The notes under the pieces were generated by a model, which saw only the letters and a list, made by a program, of their open reading frames with translations, made no database searches and was not told the origin of the DNA. A stretch of DNA of 39,753 nt from NCBI GenBank assembly GCA_014360065.1, contig JACIYF010000013.1:1-39753 (forward strand), written 5' to 3'. Shown here piece by piece: positions 7,947 through 17,062 of this stretch. The stretch's first letter is position 1; each line of letters opens with the position of its first letter. Position numbers and translations under genes: made by a program. The stretch is from Clostridia bacterium (GTDB taxonomy: Bacteria > Bacillota > DSM-521 > Neomoorellales > JACIYF01).

Positions 7947-10154
7947 TTGCAGGTTATAGTGGCACGTGGTTCCGGTTTTTGCTACGGAGTTAAGCGAGCA
8001 GTCCAATTGGCGGAAAATGCAATAAGTACTAGCGACAAGCCCATATATTCTTTAGGGCCATTAGTGCACAATCAGCAGATGGTGGAGTTCCTAAGGCAGA
8101 AAGGGCTCGAGCCTCGTGACAGTATTGATGAGCTGTCAGGGGGACGAGTAGTTATTCGCGCCCACGGGGTTTCACCATTAGTTTTTTTTGAGGCCGAGAG
8201 GCGGGGTTTGGAAGTTATTGATGCTACCTGTCCAAGGGTTAAAAAAGGCCAAAAGCTTGCTAGCAGCTTAGCCAATAGAGGTTATCCCGTACTTATAGTA
8301 GGAAGCTTATCCCACCCTGAGGTTCAAGCTTTGATTGGCTGGGCCAATGGCCAAGCTATCATAATTGAAAACCAACGAGAGACTGACAATCTGCCGCACT
8401 TGGAAAAGGCGGCTATTATAGCGCAGACTACCGAAAGCATAGATGTCTTTGCAGCGGTGGTTGAACAAATTAGGCGAAAGGTAGACTACTTATTAGTTTA
8501 TAATACCATTTGCGAAGCTACATGGCGTCGCCAGAAGGCAGCTAGGGAACTGGCCAGACGAGTCGAGGCTATGGTTGTGGTTGGGGGGCATCAAAGCTCC
8601 AATACTACCCAACTGGCTCGCATCTGTTTACAAGCAGGCGTACCCACGTACCACGTTGAATCTGCCCAGGAGCTTCGTGGCCAGTGGTTTAAAGGACTTA
8701 ATCGGGTTGGAGTGACAGCCGGCGCTTCAACACCAGAATGGATTATTGAGGAGGTAGTAACTCGCATGTCAGAACTTAACCAAGAAAACATCTTTGAGGC
8801 AGGTGGGGAGCACCAGGGTAGCGCCGGTTTGGCCGCGGAACCAGTTAGTGCATGTTCACCTCCAACTTCTTGCGATGACTCTCTAGTTGGTGAGCCTGAA
8901 AAACAGGCATCAAGCAATGATACAGTTGACAACGAAGAAAAAGGAGAGGGCGCTGCCCAGGAACAGTTAGAGAACCAAGACCAGATGGAAGCCCAACTGG
9001 CAGAAGGCGTGAAGGAAATCCGTAGGGGCGAGATAGTCACTGGTACTGTGGTACAAATTAATGAAAACGAAGTTTTGGTTGACGTGGGCGGTAAATCTGA
9101 GGGGATAATACCGCTTTCTGAGCTAAGCGCTAGGGGACAAGTTAGTCCTCGCGAGGTAGTACAAGTCGGAGACTCGATTGCGGTATACGTTCTTAAGGTT
9201 GAAAATGAAGAGGGCCACCCGATTCTTTCTAAGAAACGGGCTGACCGAGAAGTAGCATGGGAAAAACTTGAGGAGGCTTTCAAGAATCAAACTCGGCTCG
9301 AAGCTCCAGTGATTGAAGTAGTGAAAGGCGGACTTCTAGTGGATGTGGGGATTAAAGGGTTTGTTCCTGCATCACTAGTGGAGCGGGGCTATGTGGAAGA
9401 CCTAAACTCGTATCTTGGTAAAAAGTTGCGGCTGAAAGTAATTGAGGTAGACCGCCGAAAGAACAAGGCGGTACTATCCCAAAAAGCAGTACTGGAAGAA
9501 GAGTTTGCCGAAAGGCGTAAGGAAACTTGGGATTCCCTCGCCGAGGGCCAGATCCGCCACGGGGTAGTCAGGCGCCTGACTAATTTTGGAGCTTTCATAG
9601 ACATAGGGGCAGTCGATGGTTTGCTTCACGTATCGGAAATGTCTTGGGGAAGAGTTGAGCATCCTTCCGACCTTCTCCATGAGGGTCAGGAGGTTGATGT
9701 AAAAGTTCTCGAGGTTGACCGCGAACGAGGAAGAATATCTCTGGGAATGAAATATTTGCAACCAAACCCCTGGGATACTGCTGAAGAACGTTACCCCGTA
9801 GGATCGATTGTAAACGGAAAGGTATTGCGTACAGCCTCCTTTGGGGCTTTTGTGGAAGTTGAGCCGGGGATTGAAGGTCTAGTGCATATTTCTCAGTTGG
9901 CGGACTTTCATGTGGCTAAAACCGAAGATGTAGTCTCGGTAGGCGATGTCGTTTCCGTTAAGGTTCTGAGCGTAGACTCTAAGGCGCAAAGAATGAGCCT
10001 GAGCCTCCGGGAAGCCGGTAGAGCCTTGCCAGAAAAGGCTACAGAGGAACGTGAAGCTGCGATGAATACTCCCGCCAACCACAATACCAATGAGGGCGGG
10101 GTTAGATTGGGAGAGCTTTTTGGCGACTTATTTGAACAAAACAGCGGGCATTGA
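7947..10154 (+). CDS. ispH: Fused 4-hydroxy-3-methylbut-2-enyl diphosphate reductase (IspH) and S1 RNA-binding protein
   Basis: A 735-residue fusion. Residues 1-283 are IspH (LytB), the last enzyme of the MEP isoprenoid pathway. The three [4Fe-4S] cysteines are Cys12, Cys95 and Cys189, with the HNQQ and QTTES motifs also present. An acidic, low-complexity linker (about 284-355) leads to four S1 domains at about 360-430, 446-515, 533-602 and 618-688. The last two are the best conserved (FGAF-D/E-GLLHVS type). The start is TTG 7947 with GGAGG (7935-7939) seven bases before it. This arrangement is known in Clostridia, where the S1 part stands in for ribosomal protein S1. An intrinsic terminator follows. 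Confidence 0.94.
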   Translation: MQVIVARGSGFCYGVKRAVQLAENAISTSDKPIYSLGPLVHNQQMVEFLRQKGLEPRDSIDELSGGRVVIRAHGVSPLVFFEAERRGLEVIDATCPRVKKGQKLASSLANRGYPVLIVGSLSHPEVQALIGWANGQAIIIENQRETDNLPHLEKAAIIAQTTESIDVFAAVVEQIRRKVDYLLVYNTICEATWRRQKAARELARRVEAMVVVGGHQSSNTTQLARICLQAGVPTYHVESAQELRGQWFKGLNRVGVTAGASTPEWIIEEVVTRMSELNQENIFEAGGEHQGSAGLAAEPVSACSPPTSCDDSLVGEPEKQASSNDTVDNEEKGEGAAQEQLENQDQMEAQLAEGVKEIRRGEIVTGTVVQINENEVLVDVGGKSEGIIPLSELSARGQVSPREVVQVGDSIAVYVLKVENEEGHPILSKKRADREVAWEKLEEAFKNQTRLEAPVIEVVKGGLLVDVGIKGFVPASLVERGYVEDLNSYLGKKLRLKVIEVDRRKNKAVLSQKAVLEEEFAERRKETWDSLAEGQIRHGVVRRLTNFGAFIDIGAVDGLLHVSEMSWGRVEHPSDLLHEGQEVDVKVLEVDRERGRISLGMKYLQPNPWDTAEERYPVGSIVNGKVLRTASFGAFVEVEPGIEGLVHISQLADFHVAKTEDVVSVGDVVSVKVLSVDSKAQRMSLSLREAGRALPEKATEEREAAMNTPANHNTNEGGVRLGELFGDLFEQNSGH

Positions 10155-10175
10155 CTGGGCGCATAGGCAGCTCCT

Positions 10176-10220
10176 AGGCCGGGTACTCTACAGGTAAGGG
10201 GTACCCGGCTTACTTATTTT
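10176..10220 (+). terminator. Intrinsic terminator after ispH-rpsA
   Basis: GCCGGGTAC (10178-10186) pairs with GTACCCGGC (10201-10209), extended by a G-U and an A-U pair, with a 14-base loop and the T-rich tail TTACTTATTTT. It closes the aro-cmk-plsC-ispH transcript. The next gene's AGGAGG starts right after the tail. Confidence 0.75.
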
Positions 10221-10233
10221 AGGAGGCCAAACC

Positions 10234-10968
10234 ATGTTCGGAATGCCCGTAGGGGCAGCTACGCTTATTGCCATATCAATTTTGATTTACCTCGGTTTAG
10301 CCCATAGGGTTCTAGATCGTATGCGCTTAACCGACCGACAGGCTTTGTGGGTATTGGGATTAATGGCGATTGGCAGTTTCATCAATCTCCCTCTTGGCTT
10401 CAGGAATCTTCGCATGGAAATCAACCTAGGAGGGGCAATTATACCTGTTGGAGTAGCTGTCTTTCTCGTGGCCACTGCTGGCAGTCGCTGGGAAGCAGCA
10501 CGTGCTCTCGTGGCTACAGCAGGAACAAGTGTTGGTCTGTGGGTATTGAACCGGTACGTCCTTTTGCCTGACCCTTGGCACGGCGCGATAGCGGGGATTG
10601 ATCCGGTGCTGGCTGACCCGATAATTGCCGGCGTAGTAGCTTTCCTATTGGGGCGTTCTCGGAGAGCTGCGTTCGTTGCCGCCACCATCGGCGTCCTTTT
10701 GCTGGACATATTTAATCTGGGTTGGCTTTTGCGCTCTGGATTGCCTGGGGTAGTTGCCATAGGTGGAGCTGGAGCATTTGATGCCATAGTAATTGCTGGT
10801 GTCATTTCTGTCTTGTTGGCTGAGACTGCTGGAGAACTAAGGGAGAGACTCCAAAGAGGAAATTGGGCACGTTACGAGCGCCTTCCCTTAAACGTACCTT
10901 CAAAAAAACCAACTACTAGTACCCATAACAACCCTAGCCTTAACAGCAAACCTATAAGACGGGGGTAA
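10234..10968 (+). CDS. DUF1614 family multi-pass membrane protein
   Basis: 244 residues with about six hydrophobic segments spread over residues 5-195, and a polar, Asn/Ser/Lys-rich C-terminal tail. The pattern fits DUF1614, a membrane family of unknown function often found beside spoIIP in Clostridia. Features include the FINLPL stretch near residue 48 and a repeated Gly/Ala-rich helix pattern. The start is ATG 10234 with AGGAGG (10221-10226). It lies six bases before spoIIP, so the two are probably co-transcribed. A sporulation role is an inference from this neighbour only. Confidence 0.75.
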   Translation: MFGMPVGAATLIAISILIYLGLAHRVLDRMRLTDRQALWVLGLMAIGSFINLPLGFRNLRMEINLGGAIIPVGVAVFLVATAGSRWEAARALVATAGTSVGLWVLNRYVLLPDPWHGAIAGIDPVLADPIIAGVVAFLLGRSRRAAFVAATIGVLLLDIFNLGWLLRSGLPGVVAIGGAGAFDAIVIAGVISVLLAETAGELRERLQRGNWARYERLPLNVPSKKPTTSTHNNPSLNSKPIRRG

Positions 10969-10974
10969 GTAGGA

Positions 10975-12216
10975 GTGGCCAAAACTTACCTTGCTTTAAC
11001 AATTGGACTTCTTGCCTTTGGCGTTGGGTTGTTTAACTTTCAGGACCTAGGCCTTTGGACAGTTGGTCGCTACGAATCTGAACGTTCCGAGGGCTATTTT
11101 ACAGTTATAGGTCCAGACGGAGAAGTGCTTGATAAAACTGCTAGGTACGTATATGCTGGGGACGAGCTGATAGCTGAGAACAACTATAGGTACCGCATTA
11201 AAAGAATAACTGGAGACGTAGCTCAATGCGAGCTAGTTGGCTACGAGGAACAGCTGACGCCAAGCCTGGCCGCTGCCAATACCCCGGTTGGAGGGCAGTC
11301 TCGCAAATTAGTGGCCATATATCACACTCATAGCGACGAGTCCTATGTTCCTACTGATGGCAGCGAAAGTATACCTGCTGACGGTGGTATCATTAAGGTA
11401 GGCGATGTTCTTGCCCAGACCTTAATGAGCCAAGGTATCAAGGTGGCTCACGATACTAGGCCTCATGAACCACACGATTCCGACGCCTACAGGCGCTCAA
11501 GGCGTACAGCCTTTCAACTATTGACCCAAGGACCTTCGGCTCTTATTGACGTTCACCGAGATGGGGTACCGGATGCAGAGTTTTACCGTACTAACATACG
11601 AGGCCAAGCGGCAACAAAAATCCGGCTGGTGGTGGGACGGCAAAATCAAAACATGGAGGCCAATTTGGCCTTTGCCAAACAGATCAAGGCTTACATGGAT
11701 GAGCGATACCCAGGATTAATCCGCGGTATCTTTTTGGGGCAGGGCAGTTACAACCAGGATTTATCTCCTCGTTCTATCCTTATCGAGGTGGGAACCTATA
11801 CCAACAGCCGCGACAGGGCACAAACTGGCGCCGCCTTCTTCGGGGAAGCTTTGGCAGCTGTTCTGGGAGCTGGCCCGGCTACAACTAGAGCATTACCCCA
11901 GCTACAGTCAGCACAGAGTAGGAGCGATTGGGGTAGTGTGATAGCTATCATCGCCGCTCTTATTGTGGGAAGCCTAGCTTTCTTGCTGGTCAGCACTGGA
12001 AGCTGGCGCCTAGGGTGGCAAAAGCTGCGCCAGTTCTTTTCCGTAGAGTGGGCAAATTTAATGGCGGTTAGCCGTAAACCGTTGCCTAAACCTCACCTCA
12101 TTTGCAAGCCAATTGCCAGCGGACGACATTATTATCCGAAGCCAAAACCCGCGAAAGATGCAAAAAACCAAGTCAACCAACGGCTGATTCTTGACCCTAA
12201 AAACCATCGCAAATAG
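10975..12216 (+). CDS. spoIIP: Stage II sporulation protein P
   Basis: 413 residues. SpoIIP is the peptidoglycan amidase/endopeptidase of the SpoIIDMP engulfment machine. An N-terminal membrane anchor (about 4-22) is followed by the catalytic SpoIIP domain, beginning at the IYHTHSDESY motif (His117, His119) and including LIDVHRDG, RLVVGRQNQN and LIEVGTYTNS. A second membrane segment near 323-342 is followed by a basic cytoplasmic tail, an extension beyond the usual domain. The start is GTG 10975 with GGGGG (10961-10965) nine bases upstream, just after the DUF1614 gene. Expression in the mother cell under sigma-E is expected from the family; I see no clear promoter directly upstream. Confidence 0.93.
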   Translation: MAKTYLALTIGLLAFGVGLFNFQDLGLWTVGRYESERSEGYFTVIGPDGEVLDKTARYVYAGDELIAENNYRYRIKRITGDVAQCELVGYEEQLTPSLAAANTPVGGQSRKLVAIYHTHSDESYVPTDGSESIPADGGIIKVGDVLAQTLMSQGIKVAHDTRPHEPHDSDAYRRSRRTAFQLLTQGPSALIDVHRDGVPDAEFYRTNIRGQAATKIRLVVGRQNQNMEANLAFAKQIKAYMDERYPGLIRGIFLGQGSYNQDLSPRSILIEVGTYTNSRDRAQTGAAFFGEALAAVLGAGPATTRALPQLQSAQSRSDWGSVIAIIAALIVGSLAFLLVSTGSWRLGWQKLRQFFSVEWANLMAVSRKPLPKPHLICKPIASGRHYYPKPKPAKDAKNQVNQRLILDPKNHRK

Positions 12217-12267
12217 CTCGTTCACGCCTGAGGCTCTTGGCGCTTTCAACCCTCCTGGTGTATTCCT

Positions 12268-12300
12268 TTGATAAAAAAGTTATTGATACATTGATATAAT
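12268..12300 (+). promoter_or_regulatory. Weak candidate promoter before der
   Basis: A consensus TATAAT at 12295-12300 lies 46 bp before the der start. TTGATA occurs at 12268, 12283 and overlapping the -10 at 12291. The nearest usable -35 gives a 21-bp spacer, longer than ideal. The AT-rich context and position support a promoter of some kind. Confidence 0.35.
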
Positions 12301-12345
12301 GTCAGTGGGTATACCTCGATGTGCAGGTCGGAGCGAGGGGAAGGC

Positions 12346-13653
12346 ATGAAGCAGCCGGTTGTCGCAATTGTGGGTCGTCCAAACGTAGGCAAGTCCACCA
12401 TACTAAATCGTCTGGCAGGAAAAAGACTAGCTCTGGTTAACGATGAACCCGGAGTCACCAGAGACCGCATCTATCACAGCATTGAGCACAAAGGGTTTAG
12501 ATTTACCCTAGTTGATACCGGGGGTTTGGATTTAGCCCCGTCGGATGATCCTCTAAGAACGCTGGTAGAAGAACAGAGTAGAAAGGCCGTAGAAGAAGCC
12601 GATCTAATTCTACTGGTGGTAGAAGGCACGCACGGACCGACCCTTGGTGATTGGCGATTGGCCGAGGAACTACGTAGTTCAAACAAGCCAGTCCTGGTCG
12701 TTGTCAACAAGCTCGATAGCGTTGATGATTTTCACTTGGCTTATGATTTCTATCAGCTGGGGTTGGGGGAGCCTATTCCTGTATCTGGATTGTACGGATT
12801 GAATGTCGGGTATCTTTGCGACAAATTGGTGGACTGCTTAAAGCAAAACCAGGGAGAAGAGGAAGGGGGTATAGCGAGGGAGGAAGCTGTCAAAGTTGCT
12901 TTAATTGGCCGACCCAATGTCGGCAAATCTTCCCTCTTTAATCGGCTTGTAGGTGAAGAACGGGCGATAGTCAGCGATCTTCCTGGCACAACCAGAGATG
13001 CTATTGATACTCTAGTCAGAGTGAATGACAAGACCTACCGTTTTGTTGATACGGCAGGTATTCGCAGGAAAACCCGAGTAAGACCTGGTTTAGAACAATA
13101 TAGTTCCATGCGCTCATTTACCTCCATTAAGCGTTCGGATGTAGTAGTCATGGTTGCTGATGCCCAGGAAGGCATAACTAGCCAAGACAATCGGTTGATC
13201 AACTACATCGCCCAACGTGCTGGTAAAGGGATAGTGTTGGCTGCAAACAAATGCGATTTGCTGGATCCCCAGGTAGTTAAAACCTTTCCCCCTTCTCTGT
13301 TACGCTTTATTCCCATAATCCTAACCTCGGCACGGACCGGTTTCGGCATCGCTAGCATCCTTAAAAACGTGGACATGGTATATTCCCAGTGGCGCAAATC
13401 TATACCTACGCCAGCACTGAATTCTGTCCTTCGGGAAGCTGTATCTCGCAAAGCCTTACCCCTTTACCGAGGAAAGAAGGTCCGGCTACTGTATGCGTCT
13501 CAGGTCGGTACATCGCCACCCCGGTTTTTGTTTTTTGCCAATTACCCACAGGGAATCCCACTTGCCTACCGTCGTTACTTGGAAAATCAGTTGCGTAAGG
13601 AATTTGGGTTTATAGGTAGTCCCATTTGGTTTGAATTTCGGGCCCAAAGTTAG
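12346..13653 (+). CDS. der: Ribosome biogenesis GTPase Der (EngA)
   Basis: 435 residues, the normal length. It is an essential GTPase with two G domains that acts in 50S subunit maturation. The first P-loop GRPNVGKST is at 10-18, with DTGG, and the second GRPNVGKSS is near 188, with DTAGIR. NKxD motifs are visible in both halves (VNKLD, ANKCD), and the C-terminal KH-like domain ends in PIWFEFR. The start is ATG 12346 with GAGGGGAAGG upstream. An in-frame ATG at 12319 would add nine residues not typical of Der. It heads the der-plsY-gpsA group. Confidence 0.96.
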   Translation: MKQPVVAIVGRPNVGKSTILNRLAGKRLALVNDEPGVTRDRIYHSIEHKGFRFTLVDTGGLDLAPSDDPLRTLVEEQSRKAVEEADLILLVVEGTHGPTLGDWRLAEELRSSNKPVLVVVNKLDSVDDFHLAYDFYQLGLGEPIPVSGLYGLNVGYLCDKLVDCLKQNQGEEEGGIAREEAVKVALIGRPNVGKSSLFNRLVGEERAIVSDLPGTTRDAIDTLVRVNDKTYRFVDTAGIRRKTRVRPGLEQYSSMRSFTSIKRSDVVVMVADAQEGITSQDNRLINYIAQRAGKGIVLAANKCDLLDPQVVKTFPPSLLRFIPIILTSARTGFGIASILKNVDMVYSQWRKSIPTPALNSVLREAVSRKALPLYRGKKVRLLYASQVGTSPPRFLFFANYPQGIPLAYRRYLENQLRKEFGFIGSPIWFEFRAQS

Positions 13654-13691
13654 CCAGTTGTGGTAACCTATGCGTTAGAAAGGATGAAACC

Positions 13692-14288
13692 ATGAGCTGG
13701 TCATTGTGTTTAATCTTCAGTTACATACTTGGTGCCGTTCCATTTGGCTATCTAGTCGGCCGTTACCTGGGAACTGACATTCGCAAATTTGGTAGTGGCA
13801 ACATAGGCACCACCAACGCTTTTCGAGTTCTGGGCGCGGGTCCAGGGTTGGTTGTCCTTTTCGGCGATGTGGCTAAAGGGGTTATTCCTGTCTTACTGGG
13901 GAGCCGGGTAGGTGGACCAACCTTAGCGGTTTTAGCCGGGATCCTAGCAGTTATTGGGCACAACTGGCCCATCTTTTTGAAGTTCCGAGGTGGAAGGGGA
14001 GTGGCGACAGGGGCAGGAATGTTGATTGCTCTGGCTCCGCTTGTTACCCTGATCTGCTTTTCAGTATGGATTGTGGTCGTATTGACAACTAGGTACGTTT
14101 CTCTTGGATCTATTGTTGCTGCCTGCAGTGCTCCCATCGTAATGTTATTGCTGCACCAGCCTTGGCAGTTTGTTCTGGTAACAATACTACTGGCTTTAGT
14201 CATAGTTTGGCGTCACCGGCCAAACCTAAAGAGGCTGTTGGCAGGAACTGAGTATAAGTTAGGGGATCGGGTCGGGAAAAGCAACTAG
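13692..14288 (+). CDS. plsY: Glycerol-3-phosphate acyltransferase PlsY
   Basis: 198 residues. An integral membrane enzyme that uses acyl-phosphate to acylate glycerol 3-phosphate at position 1. Motifs are GSGNIGTTNAFRVLG near 35-49, GHNWPIFLKFRGGRGVATG near 88-106, and the C-terminal WRHRPNLKRLLAGTE. About five membrane segments are visible. The start is ATG 13692, with a short AAAGGA Shine-Dalgarno. It lies 14 bp before gpsA, which makes its substrate. Confidence 0.95.
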   Translation: MSWSLCLIFSYILGAVPFGYLVGRYLGTDIRKFGSGNIGTTNAFRVLGAGPGLVVLFGDVAKGVIPVLLGSRVGGPTLAVLAGILAVIGHNWPIFLKFRGGRGVATGAGMLIALAPLVTLICFSVWIVVVLTTRYVSLGSIVAACSAPIVMLLLHQPWQFVLVTILLALVIVWRHRPNLKRLLAGTEYKLGDRVGKSN

Positions 14289-14302
14289 CGAGAGGGGAAG
14301 CC

Positions 14303-15310
14303 ATGCAAAGGTCGATTGCTGTTCTGGGGGCAGGGGGATGGGGAACGGCGCTTGCGCTTCTGTTAGCTGAGAAGAAGTACAAGGTGACGTTGTGGGCGCG
14401 CCGGCCAAGCTTTGCGGATAGACTCGCGTCTGTACGTGAAAATCAGGACTACTTGCCTGGTATCCGTTTGCCCAACAGCATTCAAATAACTAGTGATCTA
14501 GAACGTGCCGTTTACGGCTGCGATGTATTAATCCTGGCAGTTCCTTCCATGGGAGTTCGCTCCATAGCTCGGCGAATTAGCACCTTAGTTCACAGAAACC
14601 AAATCATAGTAAATGCTGCTAAAGGATTGGAACCAGATAGCCTATGCCGGCTGAGCCAGGTCATTGCGGCAGAGTTAGGCTCAGCATATGAGGATCGTAT
14701 TGTTGCCTTATCCGGCCCTACCCATGCAGAAGAAGTCTCTCGACACATGTTCACTGCTGCTGTGGTTAGCGGAACAGGCTGGTCCTCGGTTGAACTAGCC
14801 CAAGATGTGCTTATGGCCCCCTTTTTCCGGATATATACGAATCCCGATTTAACTGGAGTAGAAGTTGCCGGAGCCCTAAAAAACGTCATCGCCCTAGGTG
14901 CCGGGATATTGGAAGGCTTGGGATTGGGTGACAATAGTAAGGCAGCCTTGATAACTAGGGGTTTAGCAGAAATGGCTAGGTTAGGTGTAGCCTTAGGCGC
15001 CAATCCTGCAACATTTGCCGGGCTAGCAGGCTTGGGAGATTTGGTAGCGACTTGCACTAGCCCGCATAGCCGTAACCGACGAGCCGGGATAGCTTTGGGG
15101 CAAGGAAAACCATTACAGGCGATACTGGATGCGAGCCCTATGGTTATTGAGGGCATTCCCGCTACCTCGGCAGCTTGGAAAATGGCTCAAGAGTACGGTG
15201 TCGATATGCCTATCACTGAACAGGTCCACAGGATCATTTTTGAAAACCAGAAGCCCGAACGCAGTTTGGCCTTACTCATGGGCAGACCCAAAAAAGGTGA
15301 GTTTTTCTAG
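14303..15310 (+). CDS. gpsA: Glycerol-3-phosphate dehydrogenase [NAD(P)+]
   Basis: 335 residues. It reduces dihydroxyacetone phosphate to sn-glycerol 3-phosphate for phospholipid synthesis. The N-terminal dinucleotide motif is GAGGWGTALA (8-17). AAKGLE, SGPTHAEE, GALKNVIALGAGI, and the substrate-site block near GLAGLGDLVATCTSPHSRNR follow. The start is ATG 14303 with GAGAGGGG upstream. This enzyme makes the usual bacterial enantiomer, whereas the gene at 28641 should make the opposite sn-glycerol 1-phosphate. Confidence 0.96.
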   Translation: MQRSIAVLGAGGWGTALALLLAEKKYKVTLWARRPSFADRLASVRENQDYLPGIRLPNSIQITSDLERAVYGCDVLILAVPSMGVRSIARRISTLVHRNQIIVNAAKGLEPDSLCRLSQVIAAELGSAYEDRIVALSGPTHAEEVSRHMFTAAVVSGTGWSSVELAQDVLMAPFFRIYTNPDLTGVEVAGALKNVIALGAGILEGLGLGDNSKAALITRGLAEMARLGVALGANPATFAGLAGLGDLVATCTSPHSRNRRAGIALGQGKPLQAILDASPMVIEGIPATSAAWKMAQEYGVDMPITEQVHRIIFENQKPERSLALLMGRPKKGEFF

Positions 15311-15327
15311 CCTGGATGCGCTTTAGA

Positions 15328-15357
15328 GTAATAATGCCGGTATGCTTTCATATAAAT
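15328..15357 (+). promoter_or_regulatory. Candidate sigma-E-type promoter before spoIVA
   Basis: GTAATAA (15328-15334), a 14-bp spacer and CATATAAAT (15349-15357) resemble the sporulation sigma-E pattern of an ATA-containing -35 and a CATA-starting -10. It lies 83 bp before spoIVA, a known sigma-E target in Bacillus and Clostridia. Neither box is perfect. Confidence 0.4.
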
Positions 15358-15440
15358 ATATTGCTAATCTAACCCGACTGAAACCAAGCTATACGGGGTA
15401 ATTCACTCACGGCAAGGAGAGAGGAGGGAAGTCGAGATCA

Positions 15441-16919
15441 ATGGAACCGTATGATATTTTTCAGGATATCGCTGAACGTACCGGTGGCGACATTTACTTA
15501 GGTGTAGTTGGGCCGGTACGTTCAGGAAAGTCAACTTTCATTCGGCGCTTTATGGAGTTACTAGTAATACCCAATATAGAAAACCCGCACGAGCGCGATA
15601 GGGCTAAAGATGAACTACCTCAAGGCGGAGCTGGGCGAACCATTATGACCACCGAGCCTAAGTTCATACCTAATGAAGCTGTAGAGATCGTGGTTAAGGA
15701 AGGCCTGAAAATGCGCGTGCGAGTGGTGGATTGCGTCGGTTACTCGGTAGAAGGAGCAACTGGGTATGCGGACGAACTTGGTCCCCGGATGGTTCGGACA
15801 CCGTGGTTTGAAAATGAAATCCCTTTTCAGGAAGCAGCTGAGATTGGCACCAGAAAAGTAATAGCTGATCATTCCACCATTGGAATTGTAGTGACTACCG
15901 ATGGAAGCATCACCGAAATACCTCGCGAAAATTATGTGGATGCAGAAGAAAGGGTGGTCTGGGAACTCAAAGAGCTACAAAAACCGTTTGTCGTCCTATT
16001 AAACTCCGCTCATCCTTTCCATGAAGATACCATGCAACTTGGCCAGGAACTGGAAGTCAAATATAATGTACCGGTCTTGGCGGTTAATTGTGCCCAGATG
16101 GACGAGGATGATTTCCTAAATGTCCTGGAAGAGGTTTTGTATGAGTTTCCGGTAACTGAAGTGAATGTTGAATTTCCTAAGTGGGTAGAGGAGTTGCCTG
16201 CTGATCATTGGTTAAGGTCTCGCTGTGAAAATGCAGTGAGTGAGGCTGTCCAAGAAGTAAGACGCCTCAGAGAAATAGACCACGTTGTTTCCAGCTTGTC
16301 TGCCCATGATTTCGTTGATAAGGTTGCCTTACGAGAAATGAAGCTTGGCAGCGGTTCAGCCACTATCGACATGAGCATCCAGGAAAAATTGTACTATGAA
16401 GCAATCAAAGATGTGAGCGGCTTCTTAGTAGAGGGGCAGCATGATATCGTACGCCTCCTAAGAGACCTTAGCGAGGTCAAACGGGAATATGATAAGGTAG
16501 CGTATGGGTTGCAAGAAGTGAAAGCCACAGGGTATGGGATGGTATCACCAGCTTTAGATGAAATTGAATTGGAAGAACCGGAATTAATTCGGCAAGGTAG
16601 CCGCTTCGGGGTTCGATTGAAGGCCAGTGCACCTTCATATCACTTCATTAAAGCCAATATCGCTACCGAGATCACGCCTATCATTGGCACCGAAAAGCAG
16701 TGCGAAGAATTGGTGCAGTATATGCTGGATGAGTTTGAAGAAAACCCCCAAAAAATCTGGAACACGAACATATTCGGCAAACCCCTTCACGACCTCATCA
16801 GGGAGGGTATTCAGGGCAAGCTCTACAGAATGCCAGAACACGCGCAAGTAAAGCTCCAGGAGACCCTGCAACGTATAGTAAATGAGGGAAGTGGGGGATT
16901 GATCTGTATAATTATCTAA
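15441..16919 (+). CDS. spoIVA: Stage IV sporulation protein A (spore coat ATPase)
   Basis: 492 residues, the family length. SpoIVA is a cytoskeletal ATPase that polymerises on the forespore surface and forms the coat basement layer. The Walker A motif GPVRSGKST is at 24-32, with the conserved NIENPHERDRAKDELPQ and GRTIMTTEPKF segments, then VVDCVGYSVEGA. The C-terminus ends in LICIII, the hydrophobic tail used for SpoVM-dependent anchoring. The start is ATG 15441; AGGAGGG (15422-15428) is rather far at 12 bases. It is flanked by a likely sigma-E promoter and a terminator, so it is probably monocistronic. Confidence 0.96.
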   Translation: MEPYDIFQDIAERTGGDIYLGVVGPVRSGKSTFIRRFMELLVIPNIENPHERDRAKDELPQGGAGRTIMTTEPKFIPNEAVEIVVKEGLKMRVRVVDCVGYSVEGATGYADELGPRMVRTPWFENEIPFQEAAEIGTRKVIADHSTIGIVVTTDGSITEIPRENYVDAEERVVWELKELQKPFVVLLNSAHPFHEDTMQLGQELEVKYNVPVLAVNCAQMDEDDFLNVLEEVLYEFPVTEVNVEFPKWVEELPADHWLRSRCENAVSEAVQEVRRLREIDHVVSSLSAHDFVDKVALREMKLGSGSATIDMSIQEKLYYEAIKDVSGFLVEGQHDIVRLLRDLSEVKREYDKVAYGLQEVKATGYGMVSPALDEIELEEPELIRQGSRFGVRLKASAPSYHFIKANIATEITPIIGTEKQCEELVQYMLDEFEENPQKIWNTNIFGKPLHDLIREGIQGKLYRMPEHAQVKLQETLQRIVNEGSGGLICIII

Positions 16920-16966
16920 GAGAGACCTGGTTCATAGCCCTGGGCTACTAGCATTTACCTGCCATT

Positions 16967-16993
16967 TCCCCTTTATCATAGGGGATTTTTTTT
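16967..16993 (+). terminator. Intrinsic terminator after spoIVA
   Basis: TCCCC (16967-16971), a 9-base loop and GGGGA (16981-16985) are followed by eight T residues. The short stem is offset by the long T-run. The last T bases also form part of a possible -35 box for hom. Confidence 0.65.
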
Positions 16994-17020
16994 GATACAG
17001 TGAAGGATAAGGGTATTAAT
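16992..17020 (+). promoter_or_regulatory. Candidate promoter of the hom-thrC-thrB-lysC operon
   Basis: TTGATA (16992-16997) is separated by 16 bp from TATTAA (17014-17019), or by 17 bp from ATTAAT. It lies directly after the spoIVA terminator and 43 bp before the hom start. I see no T-box or lysine riboswitch in this short leader. Confidence 0.45.
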
Positions 17021-17062
17021 AGTCGAATAGCATACGGATGGCTGAACAAGGAGGTCTACGTA

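Noticed and set aside
8591-9283. Long antisense open frame of about 230 codons
   Set aside because: It lies wholly opposite the ispH-S1 coding sequence, has Ser/Pro-rich shadow composition, no ribosome site and no family motif.
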